Assembly: GCA_949316235.1 (NCBI GenBank)
Contig: OX438750.1
Location: 20,772,865 to 20,836,864, forward strand
Reading direction: 5' to 3'
Length of the DNA stretch: 64,000 bases
DNA from: Oegoconia quadripuncta
Taxonomy: Eukaryota; Arthropoda; Insecta; Lepidoptera; Autostichidae
In this document: positions 1 to 11,400 of the stretch, piece after piece
Numbering within the stretch: the stretch's first letter is position 1
How the letters are laid out: the number at the start of each line of letters is the position of its first letter
Made by a program: the position numbers and the translations under genes
Notes under the pieces: model-generated
Database searches by the model: none
The model's input: only the letters and a program-made list of their open reading frames with translations
What the model was told of the DNA's origin: nothing

Positions 1-1119
1 GCCTATTATGTAGATGACGCATCTTTACAGCTCTCATTAGTTTGATTACTTGAGCAAAGTTCATTCAGTGTTTCAAATACCTGTTTTTAGGGTTCCGTAC
101 TTAAAAAGTAAAAAGGATCACTTCGTCGTCCGCCTACAGTCTATCAAGACCATTTTTCTCAGAAACCCTTTGAGATATCAGATTGAAGTTAATGTCAAAT
201 ACGTCTACGGTGCTTTGGAGCTATTTAAAAATCAAGCTTCTTAATCAACACAGTTAGAAAATGCGGCCATTTAAGCCGCATAATTTGACACTTTTGTAAA
301 TAAATCAAAACGTATAAGGGTACTTTCTGGTGCCCCATAAACTTAAAGGAAAATATACGAAAATCATTCATTTTAAATTCCGTTTAGAATCATTACGAGA
401 CAGCAATAATTGCAGTAAATATCATTAGATCGTCTGAGTAACTAGACACATACTAAGTGTGTCGGCTTAAAATTGTTGTCAATAGGAATGTCAATAGTGA
501 GAAGTGACAAACTTAAGTATGTGGTTAGTTACATAGACGATCTATGAAATTAACCGCAAACATAAATTTGTCGCGTATTAATGTCACGAGGGATTTTAAT
601 ATAACTATTTTTTTTTATTTATTTCTTCACTTGCGCCAAAATACCCCCCTTCGTGTTAAACTTCAAGTTTGTAGGGCAGCGGGAAGAGGGTTTTGATTTA
701 GTTGCAAATATCAAAATATGCGGCTAAAATGGCCTTGATTGCGTTAACTCGATTTTTACTTGATTTTTTACCTGCCGTAGACCTTGATATTTGATATTAA
801 TTTCAACTTGACACCGCTACGTGCTTCCGAGAAAAAGGATCATCAGTTTGTTAATGGTGATTTATGTACGGAACCCTCAGGGTTCGACTCCTACTCGCAC
901 TTGACTGTCTTTTTTATTGTGTTTGACCTGCTACGAATTAAACATTAAGATCCTCAACATCGATGTCCTCCCATCATTATGGGCAACTTAAAATTTCACC
1001 ATACGAAATTCGCAGTTGTCATTTTCTTATATCAGGAAATGATAATTGCTTGGTTTTAAATTGAATTAGGTATTAAGTTATCCTTTTCACTTTACTGTTC
1101 AAATGTCATCCTATTTGTA
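1..1119. other. Intergenic DNA with dispersed lepidopteran repeat fragments
   Basis: No supportable gene. About 80-230 contains 'GGGTTCCGTACTTAAAAAG' followed by 'GGATCACTTCGTCGTCCGCC', and 690-905 contains 'GAGAAAAAGGATCATCAG' and 'TACGGAACCCTCAGGGTTC'. Both belong to one dispersed family that recurs at about 12955-13145 and 13785-13850. This kind of repeat, with GGGTTCCGT and GACAGACGGACAACAAAGTGATC modules, is very common in moth genomes. The 64-codon open frame at 50-244 lies inside the repeat and is not a credible gene. Confidence 0.55.
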
Positions 1120-1121
1120 TA

Positions 1122-1384
1122 CAGGGTGTAACGGTTAAGTGTAGTCATATTTTAAGGGCTTGTTCTACCCATCAATACGAACAACTTTTACTATGGGGGC
1201 AACTTCGAAATCGCGAAAAAAAAATCAGCTGTTTCATACATTGCATCGGGAGGTTATTGAAATTTTCTATGGAACAGCTCATTTTTTTTTCGCGATTTCG
1301 AAGTTGCCCCCATAGTAAAAGTTGTTCGTATTGATGGGTAGAACAAGCCCTTAAAATATGACTACACTTAACCGTTACACGGTG
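1122..1384. mobile_element. Foldback MITE with about 110-bp near-perfect inverted arms
   Basis: The left arm (about 1122-1233) and right arm (about 1273-1384) are reverse complements over about 110 bp, separated by a loop of about 39 bp. The termini read CAGGGTGTAACGG and CCGTTACACGGTG. They are flanked on both sides by TA (1120-1121 and 1385-1386), consistent with a TA target duplication. No coding capacity is present, so this is a non-autonomous DNA transposon. The superfamily is not assigned. Near-identical arms suggest recent movement or selection against divergence, and the transcript would form a long double-stranded hairpin. Confidence 0.85.
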
Positions 1385-1386
1385 TA

Positions 1387-2359
1387 TATGACATTAAAAT
1401 ACCTACGAGGAATAAGGCAGTGAATCAACAAGAAACAGAATCGTTTGTAGATTTGTAGATAGTAAGTACTTATCCAGATATATGTAGCAACATCCACTTC
1501 TATGAGAACAAGATTGTTAGCTCGGTATGTTACCGAATTCCCGTAATTCGTAAACCGCAGTTACAGCCGCTGTCGTAAATATATAAACTCCTCGAATCCC
1601 CCGTAGGTAGGTACACTTGCAAATCGCATCAGAACGGCGACCGTCGACATGATTGCGTATAATTGGCCATTTACATTTTTATTTCTGTGAGGCAAAGAAA
1701 CATTTATTGCCTTTGTTTCCCGTTTTCATTTTCTCGATGTAAAAATGTTATGTTTACAGCATATTGCTCCAAATTCACCCGTGGAACATCTTATACAAAT
1801 ACTAAGGTAGCCTCAATATAAAGTGTGATACTGTTAGGCACGATAACGGTGAGTTTTTAAGAAAGTAAATCCTTTTCTATTAAGACTTCGAGTGAGTTAA
1901 ACCAAAATCCAATGAAAACTGACGAAACGAACCAAGGCGAAATAATTAAAAAAGTTTGGACTCGAAGTAGAAGTCGGTGCACCCTGAGGTATCATTGGAA
2001 ATATTCTTGTACATACCAACGACGTTTTTGGTATTACGCTTGTTGTTTTTGATCAAGTTTGTTTTATGCCATCATATTAAAGTACGCAAGTATTGGCGTG
2101 GTGTAATCCGGAAATGAAAAAAGTTGCTCTTAAATCTATATTTATACCTATCAACTTGGTTCTTCCTAACAAAAAATAGGGAGGTAGTATATGACGTGAC
2201 CGTAATACTGTTACTACATACTAAGGTTTCTGCTGCATTTATAACAAATATCATTCTATATCTGAAAATTTATTAATTGCGGACTGTCTTATTGAGTGAA
2301 TTGCTCGATAGACGTGAGTTTTATGTCGGTATCTTGGGTTATTCAACAGGTCAGTGGCA
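1387..2359. other. Intergenic DNA, nothing recognised
   Basis: AT-rich sequence without a supportable gene, RNA gene or structured repeat. Short open frames here have neither a convincing start context nor recognisable protein sequence. Confidence 0.5.
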
Positions 2360-2590
2360 GTTCCTTTATAATAATAATAATAAATGTTTTGGACACTTGC
2401 ACCTATCATTAAGTCCCAAACTAAGCAAAGCTTGTACTATGGATAATAGATAACGGATAAACATACATAAATATAATAAACATCCATGACTCAGGAATAA
2501 ATGTTCATTTCATCACACAAACATTTACCCGCAACCGTTGGTTTCGCTGACAGGGTCACTATCCACTACACCAAGCGGTCCTTTAAAAGA
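2360..2590 (-). repeat. tRNA-headed SINE, family B, minus orientation
   Basis: The right end holds a degraded tRNA-like head (ACCGTTGG...TCACTATCCACTACACCAAGCGGTC on the plus strand). It is followed leftward by the body with CATCCATGACTCAGGAATAAATG and ATCACACAAACATTTACCCG, and the element ends in an (ATA)n tail near 2372-2388. The same body occurs at 2870-3045 in the opposite orientation, at 4690-4815, and at 32800-33078 where the tRNA head is best preserved. Known class: pol III-transcribed tRNA-derived SINE mobilised by LINEs. It is not a functional tRNA gene. Confidence 0.75.
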
Positions 2591-2869
2591 AAAGATGTCG
2601 AAACATTATTTCAATCAACTTTATGATCCTCTTAGAACAAGGGTTTCACTATATTAAAACATTTCAAAAGTAAATTAATCTCTGCATTTTATTTTATTTA
2701 TAAAATAAAAATCTTTAAACTTACGTTTAGTTATCGTATACACGATATACTTGCACGATACAAACTTTATACTTGAAGGACTATGTAGTTAACTACATTT
2801 TGCAAGAAAATCGTAGGTTATTGGCACATGAAGCAGTCTTTTTATTTTGCTTTTGGATAATAAGGAATC

Positions 2870-3048
2870 AAAGGAAGGAATTGGATAATAAATGTTTGTG
2901 TGATGAATGCGAACATTTATTCTCGAGTCTTGGATGTTTATATAAATATTTATATATGTTTATCCGTTATCTAGTATCCATTGCACAAGCTTTGCTTAGT
3001 TTGGGACTAGATGATTATTCGGTATTTTATTTATTCGGTATCATCTAG
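2870..3048 (+). repeat. SINE family B fragment, plus orientation
   Basis: This is the reverse-complement partner of 2385-2520: AATGTTTGTGTGATGAATG, then TCGAGTCTTGGATGTTTATATAAA, then TTATCCGTTATCTAGTATCC and CAAGCTTTGCTTAGTTTGGGAC. The tRNA-like head is missing (5' truncated). The 91-codon open frame spanning 2773-3048 is this repeat read through and is not a gene. The two opposed copies make a large imperfect inverted repeat over about 2385-3045. Confidence 0.75.
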
Positions 3049-4689
3049 TCGTACGTCATGATACGATCAGCCACAGGACGTCCACTGCTGAACATTGACC
3101 ACATAGAAATCCAAGCGACCTCCATGCGACGCTATAAGGAAAAAAATATTTTTTTTTTTTTAATAATACAGAATCGACAGCCTCATCTACATATGTAGAT
3201 GAGTGTGTAATGTATGTGTAATATATATTACACAAAATTTATAAGACAAAAATGCCAATTCTATAATTGACTCTACATATAGTGTAATTTCATATTACAA
3301 ATGTTATAAAATTAAAATTTCGGTGAACAGTCAATATACATTCCTAACATTATTAAAATTTAATGCTTGAAACAACATCCACGATTCACACACCACTCTT
3401 CGTGAGAGGATATGCCCTAAATGCCGCATTTGACATGCGGACTGGCGAACGCAGATTTTTTGAGAGGTCTCTACGATGACACTGATGCCTAGCTATGAAA
3501 CTCGAGTTAAACAGCTAACTGTGCAAACGGTTTTGTGGGACATTGTTCAATTAATACAATGTAATCGATTTAATAATAATATAGGTGCTGTTATGTTCAC
3601 TATCCCTTTGTCGGCTTTTACGACACCCTGGGAAGAGACGATTGATCTAGTCTACTCCGCCGGGAAGCTCATGCCCAGCGATTCACCTTTCATAATATGC
3701 AGAAATACAAACAGGTCAGTGGGTGACCCAATATCTCCGTTGAAACGTACACGACTGTAGATGTTTTTGGTGTAAGGGGCAGTTGCTTTTCACGACGGCG
3801 TTATGTGTGTCTGTATGTGTATCTGTCCATCCAGACGTATCGCAGTAATGCGTAGTATGCTTGACAAAAATTAATTGAGCCATTTCGAAGATATTTTATC
3901 ATAAACATCTTCGTGCATTTCAACGATATCACAGTCTTTCGAGGGTTTTATAAATTACATATTTTTTTATATTTGAGATTAAACCCCGAGACAGGTGCTT
4001 AGCTATATTTGTTGGAAATAGCGTTCCGAAGATGTTAAGCTTTTAACATAATTTGTTCGGTCTATCTAGAAAATATAATTATGTTTTTCTCGGTGGTTTT
4101 CTTATAGTTATTTAAACTGTGCACTGAACTGGATCGGATACAATTCTGCTGTCGCTTCATTCTTTTAATGAAGTATCTCTGTTATTTGTATTATCCCGTA
4201 ACATGAGAACTGCTGAAATTCACTACTTATGTAGGATTTAATTACAGGGAAATAAAGTAAATCCTATATTCATACTGCGGAGTACATACATGTTTGCACT
4301 ATAGTTAATGAATGAAACTCTCTCAACCATAATGTTTGGTTATATTAAACAAATACCTATTGTAATTTCAGACTGTATTTGCTTACACAAAGTGGAGCCT
4401 AATTGCAAGCAATCACGAAACAAAGAAGAAACCCAATGATAATTCACACCAAACCTGTGTACCTTCAAATGATAATTGTAGAATGGAAAATATTTACCCT
4501 TTACTCGTAATAAGAAAAAAGGTAAACACATTTTATTGTTATGTTACCAGGTATTATTCCATTAATATTGTAATTAATACGAAAGTTTTAATACTTAGAG
4601 CGTGTCTTCAATTACGCAATTAAGTTTCGACGGATTTAATTAAATTAATTAGTAGATAATAGGTATTTCGGACACTAACTTATGGTTAC
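3049..4689. other. Intergenic DNA with old repeat debris
   Basis: At about 3075-3135 is a fragment (CCACAGGACGTCCACTGCTGAACAT) of a widespread insect repeat, also seen near 16440. At about 3360-3780 is a degraded dispersed repeat (ATGCTTGAAACAACATCCACG, GGGAAGAGACG, GTTGAAACGTACACG) that recurs near 10080-10290, 11905-12060, 32670-32765 and 60380-60650. A CT/GT-rich microsatellite-like stretch lies near 3805-3830. No supportable gene. Confidence 0.5.
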
Positions 4690-4815
4690 TAGGTAATGGA
4701 TATATATTAGTAAATATTTATATAAACGTCCATGACTCGAGAATAACTGTTCAAATTCATTATATACAAACATTATCGCTAGCGGGATTCGAACCCACAA
4801 TCCACTACACAAATT
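4690..4815 (-). repeat. SINE family B, partial, minus orientation
   Basis: It contains CGTCCATGACTCGAGAATAAC and the tRNA T-loop-like CTAGCGGGATTCGAACCCAC followed by CCACTACACAAATTGG, matching the well-preserved copy at 32930-33078. The GGATTCGAACC block is the reversed tRNA B box of the SINE head. It is truncated at its outer end. Confidence 0.7.
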
Positions 4816-7800
4816 GGTTTCTTTTTGTATTTACACATGTACAGAGTTGGACTTTGCCTTGGATTGACCAGCGTATTTTTTATCCCGAAATTTTAAACGG
4901 ATAAACTGGTTCCACGTGGGCGGAGACACGGGCGGAAGGCAAGTTAATAATATTTTACAGTCAATTTGTACGGAACCGCCGCTGGCTACTCCTTTTACGA
5001 AAATAATGAACGCAATGATACTAGTTAACCGAGCAGGTTGCGGTAGAATGTGGAATCAAAATCATGGAGTAAGTTCACGAAGCGTTCATATAGAAACGGG
5101 GGTCTCCTAACTTACATAATACAGCAAAACAAACATTAATATGTATAATGCAAAAGGTGGCATGTATCCCGTGTATAGTCCATGTAACTCTTAGAGACTT
5201 TTTAACCCTCGATGAATAACGATGGGTGTTATGTGTTTGATTTTGCTTGTTATTAATCTTAAAGACCGTATTTTCTGCATTTGAATAGAGCACCTGTCAG
5301 TGATAGAATAAAAATGTTTTCTATTAAGTCGGTAGCTTGTTTTAGGTATATTATCTATATGTATTTACATAGATTATTTGAATAAAATCATTGCGTCGGA
5401 GAATATACTTAGAATTCCTGTAACTATTTCATAAAATCGATCCATAACTTCTTTTAATTTATGAAAAATGTACAAATATCACGACTCCATAAACTATTTA
5501 TAGAAAATATAAATTAGCTATTGTTTCTTTTTTAATGGTTTAAGGAGATCTGATCACCTTCTACAACGCAATGAGGTTCAGTGTGCTAACTTTAATTTAA
5601 TATTGTAGGTTTTATAACTAAACACCTATACTATACCTTAAACGAGCTACAGAATAGTTAGAAAACATTTTTATTCCATTACTGATATTCTATTACTCTA
5701 TTCTTCTACTAAAAATCAGGAACTTTAATATTTTAGGAAGTTTCACCACAAAAATTACGTATTTTTACTGGACTATATAATATTTTTGTATGGAAACGGA
5801 ATACGCTAATTCGGTTCTTCGGTTTTTGGCAACTCTTCGTATTTTGCCAATGTCAAGTGAGTCAGAATATTAATGTTTAGCCAAAAGAGTGCCTCCCAGC
5901 TGAGAAGTCTAAAACAGAAGACAACACAACACAAATTAAGCCCTCATCAGGTTAATATTACGTTCCAATGTTGGGACTACTACATTTACATGTCTGTAGG
6001 ATCTCCCCATCCACAGAAGAGGCCTTATGTTTTTTGGTTTCTGTATTGCCATCAACGTTTCTTATCTCCAAGTATAAAACACGAGCTCATTTAGTCTTAC
6101 ATGATATTATCAGCATGTCTATTAGTGGACACTGTTTCGAAAATTTCTCTATATTAATATACATTCCAAAACTACCCACATAAACGACCGGGACCGAACC
6201 CACTATCTCCGTGTCCATAATCTTATTCAGTAGGTAGTAAAACTTTACGAACCATATTGTTATCGAAAATATTAGATGCATTTTTAGAGGTATTAATAAC
6301 AGGATCAGCTCTCACTTGGGATCAACCCTATAATTCCATACAAAAGTTCAATATGTAGGCTAAAATGTACTGATAGCTGATTATTTACTTGTGATTCTTA
6401 TCTTCCATAACTCCCAGTATATTCGGTTGTATTGAGGTAGGTCAGTTGGAAAAGTCCTATTAATATATACCTATGATATTTAAAATGACAACGTTTGGTG
6501 TTTGTTTGTTGCTCAATCAGGACGACACGATTGAACCGATTTAGCTGAAATTTGGCATACATGTAGAAAATGTGCTGGAAGATGGTATATGATATTTTTT
6601 ATACCAGTAAAAATTCTCTAGGGACAACTTACGAAGATAATTCCACGCAGGCGAATGACGGAATACATATAGTTCAGTCGTACTATTTATGTTTAATTTG
6701 TATTTTATTTTGTGATTTAATAATAATAATACATAGTACAGATGTTTAAAACTTGAATGATCAACAGGCACTGAAATTCTGCGGGAAAAAAATGAGAAGG
6801 TTCTAAATTCGACTGTATTTTTTTTGTATGTTTGTTGCGCGATATATTAGTCAATTGTTAACACATTTCGGTGATATTTTTTTTGTTCAATGGGGTGTGC
6901 CGCCTGAGTGATCCTTGTAAATTTGGTTGAGTGATGCACTTCGAAAATAGAGAAGATGGAATCTTACTGGAGTCTTTTGTCAGTTTTTGGTGGTTGAATT
7001 ATTTTAAATATAAGGTCAGTTATCAAGATCAATAACAACGCATAAGTTATAATAGTCACCCATTACATAGTCAATTCAGGTCACGATTCGTGGATTATGA
7101 TCGAAGATCGAAAATTGATGGATATTATGGTGAACCCAGAACACAGATGATCAGTACACTCTTTGCATTTACTATTGGTAGGTAGGTATAAAACTACGGT
7201 TCGTATAGCCTGAATATGCATTATTAATCATGTAAAACAACCCTGTATTTATCTACTTAATTATTTCATTTATATTTTAACGTTAATAAACTTAAAGTAA
7301 TTTAGAGGCAATTATTTAATTTATTTGTAAACTGAAAGATCACCAAGGCGATGTCGATCAAGATTATAAAACAATGAGATTAAACAGATTAGAATGGAGG
7401 GATAAAAGTGCTGATGAGTTGTTCATTTATAGTGGCTGTAAAAGTAAATTCATCGAACGAAAATGCTTTATAAGATGTTCTAACATTAAAGTCCTTTCAT
7501 GAAGTTTGAATTTTAACATCACGGATTTTCTGAAGTGATTTTCCTTGGATAACGAGAGTAAGTAAAAAAAAAACATGAAAAGCGAAAATTACACGTGAAA
7601 TTTTTCTGGCTTGGTGAATCTGAAATTAGGGTTTGGTTGGGTTTCTAACTCCAATCGTATTGCACAGCGCGAAACTTTTGCTGTGAAGGTGAGCGGAGCG
7701 AGTGGGCGATACATAGATTGTGAATCTTTCATATAAATACCTACCCAACTTCCCAAATAATATATATACATATATAACTGAAAATCAAAATAGATTTGTT

Positions 7801-8084
7801 GACATTTTTTACTGAAAGTGGGTTCAGGCGATCTTTTCCTACCTACTAGGCTGTCTATCAAAAATCATGGTTCTGAGTAATTGCTTAAAATTGTCAAGCG
7901 GAGAATATAATGTAATATAGTTATATAGTATAATCGTAAAAAATATGCAAAAAACAGGTATCTATAGTAAAAATTTAAGAAGAAAACAGAAATCCGAAAG
8001 GACGTTGGTATACTATCGATGAAGAATTTCACAAAAAGATGGCATCATTGGCGCGAAAATCGCTATGACAGGCTCTGTGTGTGG
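4816..8084. other. Intergenic DNA with fragments of CTAG-ending short elements
   Basis: At about 4870-4955 is a decayed end of the short element family (CCACGTGGGCGGAGACACGGGCGGAAGGCAAG). Another decayed copy lies at about 6485-6665 (GTTTGTTGCTCAATCAGGACG ... CCACGCAGGCGAATG). No gene is supported. Short frames at 5873-6183, 6541-6771 and 7589-7861 show no recognisable protein and mostly overlap repeats. Confidence 0.5.
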
Positions 8085-8415
8085 CGTAGGTTCTGAAAAG
8101 CCGCCCGCGGCCGGCGTGTGGGCGAGCTCGGGTGGTAGCGCACCCGGGCGCTCCCGGGCCGACCGCTAGTACCGCGCTAGACGTCGCGCCGAGTGCCGCC
8201 TTCCCGCCAAAAATGCCACCTCCGCAACTTTTCCGTACTTTTCCACACGCGTCGTGACAATTTCCCCGCTACGTGATCGTCGCGCGTTTACATAGACGCT
8301 CGTAAAGGTGACCATGAAACACGGTGATTTGTTTGTGCGAATGTATGTCCGTGATGCGGGGGTTTAATGTGGTTTTTATTGCTGTTTGTAAATTGCATTG
8401 TTGAGAACGACTGTC
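8085..8415 (+). promoter_or_regulatory. CpG-rich promoter-like island with consensus splice donor
   Basis: About 8090-8320 is strikingly GC- and CpG-rich against an AT-rich background (GCCGCCCGCGGCCGGCG, GCACCCGGGCGCTCCCGGG, CGCGCCGAGTGCCGCC). It resembles the GC-rich 5' leader of an insect developmental gene rather than any repeat seen in this window. A good donor (GTAAGT) follows CGACTGTC at about 8416, so the island could be an untranslated first exon of a plus-strand gene. No TATA box is evident. No open frame of note runs through it. The assignment as promoter and exon is inference; the base composition is directly visible. Confidence 0.4.
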
Positions 8416-11400
8416 GTAAGTATTATTTTAAATGTTACATACAGATAATAAAATAGATTTAAGTACCTATTTTTAGAAAAGCATATTTTTTTATTGATGC
8501 AATATTTAGATACGGTCATATTGTCCCCATGTTGTGAATATTGTAGAGCCCATCATTTCATAATCGCGTAATTAAGTAAGCGCTGAGTGCATTCGTTTCA
8601 TTTCATCTACTATTGAATAAGAAAATTAAAAACTTTGAGTCATGGGAAGTTCACAAAAATATGTTAGATCGAATAGTGATAAAAATAAATTGTATATTGA
8701 CTGATAAAAAGGTTAGGCACTAGGAAAGTCATTTGATTAAAAGTTAATTATACTAATAGCAGAGACGCTGATCTCGGAGATATTAAAAATCTTTAATTCA
8801 TTTCGAAAATAGGGCCGTAATTAAAAGCGAGGAAGTTACGAATTCAAGGCAGCCTCAGTTGATTTGAACTTAAAGATAATGAACCTCTCTGTCAACACTT
8901 CGACGCTTCTTGGGCACGCAACGCAAGCACTCGGTGAATGAATTTGATCGACCGAGGACAAGATTTTTCTTTTTCTATTTGGACAAACCGTTGGTATACT
9001 ATCTCCATATGTCTTAATAACTAACAAAATTGTGAAGCTGGTGAATATCTTGATCAACATGGATCGTATGCGACTGTTTCAACCTCATTATCCTAGTAAA
9101 GAATTTTAACAAATACCTACTAGGTACGTTCCCAAGCGTCTTCTCAGTATCGTCACCCGTTATTACATCGAGGGCGAAAAGATGAATTGACCTTAGAAAT
9201 ATATAGATAGATATAGAAAAATAGAATTTTTGAACATGCCTACTTTGGAAAAAATATGCTTTCTTAATTCTATCACAAAAATTTACAAAATAAATTTCGG
9301 CACCAAATTTAAATTGTGTCCAAAAAGTGTTACAATCAGAGCTAAAATGTCACCCAGATTTACCCCAAAGGTCCCATGGTTATCCGCTGATAGAACGGAC
9401 TGCGAAGTCGTCACTCCTGGAAGCTGCTATTTTTTAGAGGCAGGCAGCGGCGGTCTGGATTTTTAGCAATAATATTGCTGATGTTCCTAGATGAATATTA
9501 CCTTTGGTAACGCCTTCGATGTTTTAAAAAAATGTTACACATCAAGTAATACCAACACATTTTGTTGTGTTTAATAAAAAAAAATACTCAAAACCTAGAA
9601 TGATCGTTCTTTTTCTCCTTTGGCTTTAGCTTTGAGTATTGACTAGCGATTTCGTTGAAACTGGTATTGCATGAAATATATGTATAACCTATTAGTCAGA
9701 TTATATGTATAACCTATTAGAAAGATTTTCTTCTTCTATGTGTAAAATGCCAATAAGTTAACTTATTTCATATGTTAGGCGTTAGGTACATACTTGGTAA
9801 TTAATTTTCTACGAATTTCTTCCTTATAACTCCTACAAGTTAAGATTGATGGCACGAAGTAACTCTAATGAAGATGGATGTAGCTAAGTAAAATACTAAC
9901 AATAACTATACTGATAAGTACAATTAGGTGAATATGGGTTTGAAACAAATCGTTCGAAGTTAGAATATGAATATATTCTCTATTCTATTGTTTCCATAAC
10001 AGCAAATTGTACATTCATACACATCACCACTTTAATCCTAAATGGAGTAGACAGAGATATCCCAAACATTAGCGTTGGGGTGTTCCAAAAATTAAGATTA
10101 ATGCTTGAAATAACAACCACGTTTCACCTTTATAAATTGACAGAAATGACAAGGCGTGAACCCATCGTCGTTAAAACGTGCTACTACAGATGTTTTTTGG
10201 TGGAAAGTTACTTGGTCATCTTTTATGACAGCACGGGAAGAGACGAATTGGTTCGATTCTTTTTACGTGGTGGCAAAACCACAGCAGCTTCATTTCAATA
10301 TTGTACTTATTCGCGTAATATTTCATATTTATTTCACAGAATATATGCGAACTCATTTATATTTTAGTAAATCTGAAGTGATTTTTGTGAAAATTGAAAA
10401 AGAAAATTGCGCCACTAAAATTCAGGAAAATAGCTGTCTGGTTAAGAACACTGATAAAATCTCTTGCTAACCAAGTGATTGAGTGTTGGACAGATATCAA
10501 CTTGTTTGACGGTGATAAAATGTCAGTAGTAACACAATATCAAATTGAGCTCTCGGGTCTGAAATATCCACAGCACTCCGTCACCTTGTGGTAATTTACA
10601 GGAGTCTCAAGGGGTCAAATGTTGGGAACGACTCACTTTAATAGTTGCCGGGTCCCCACTCTCGTTCTAATTGTGAGTCGACGTTTATTTAATAGATACC
10701 CACGTAGTAGAGTTAGGTATATATTATTTTAAAAATAACGTCTTACCTTCTTATAGATTATAAGTGACGAAAAATCAGCCAAGTGTCTACGGAGACGTAT
10801 ACTTAGAGTTCCATTGCATGTACTAAGTAGCTATCGTGAATTTATTATACTATCTAACCTAACTTCAAACTTACAGTTAGGAAATAAGCCTGTGTGTTAT
10901 TACAAAAAAGTAGACAAAATTTTTAATATAATATTATCTAATTCAAATTCAGTCACGTTGAATCAGTATACATTATAGTTTTAAAAATAGTTTTTTTCAA
11001 ATGTTTAAATCACTTTGTAGGAATTTATCTGGAATCTCCGAATACCCGGAGTTATCTAATAAATACTAAACGGTTAAGAACTTCTGCCAGCAGAACTTAG
11101 TACTAGTATAGTAACTATACACCTAACAAAGTGTATATGAGTTTTCCATATTACTCTACCAGATTTGGTACAATATTCGATTACAGCTTATAATTAATTG
11201 CAAAAATATTATGCTCTGACTCTTCAATCAGTGTATTAAGTATATAAAAAAAAAACCACTGTAACATATGAGATCGGTACCAACCAGTGCTTTTGACTGA
11301 AAAAAAAAACACAACCGGTACCATGATAATTCCTGACCCCACACGACTACCTCCCTACGAACAGCAATATCCTTGGAATTTCTAGCGTAACATAAATTCT

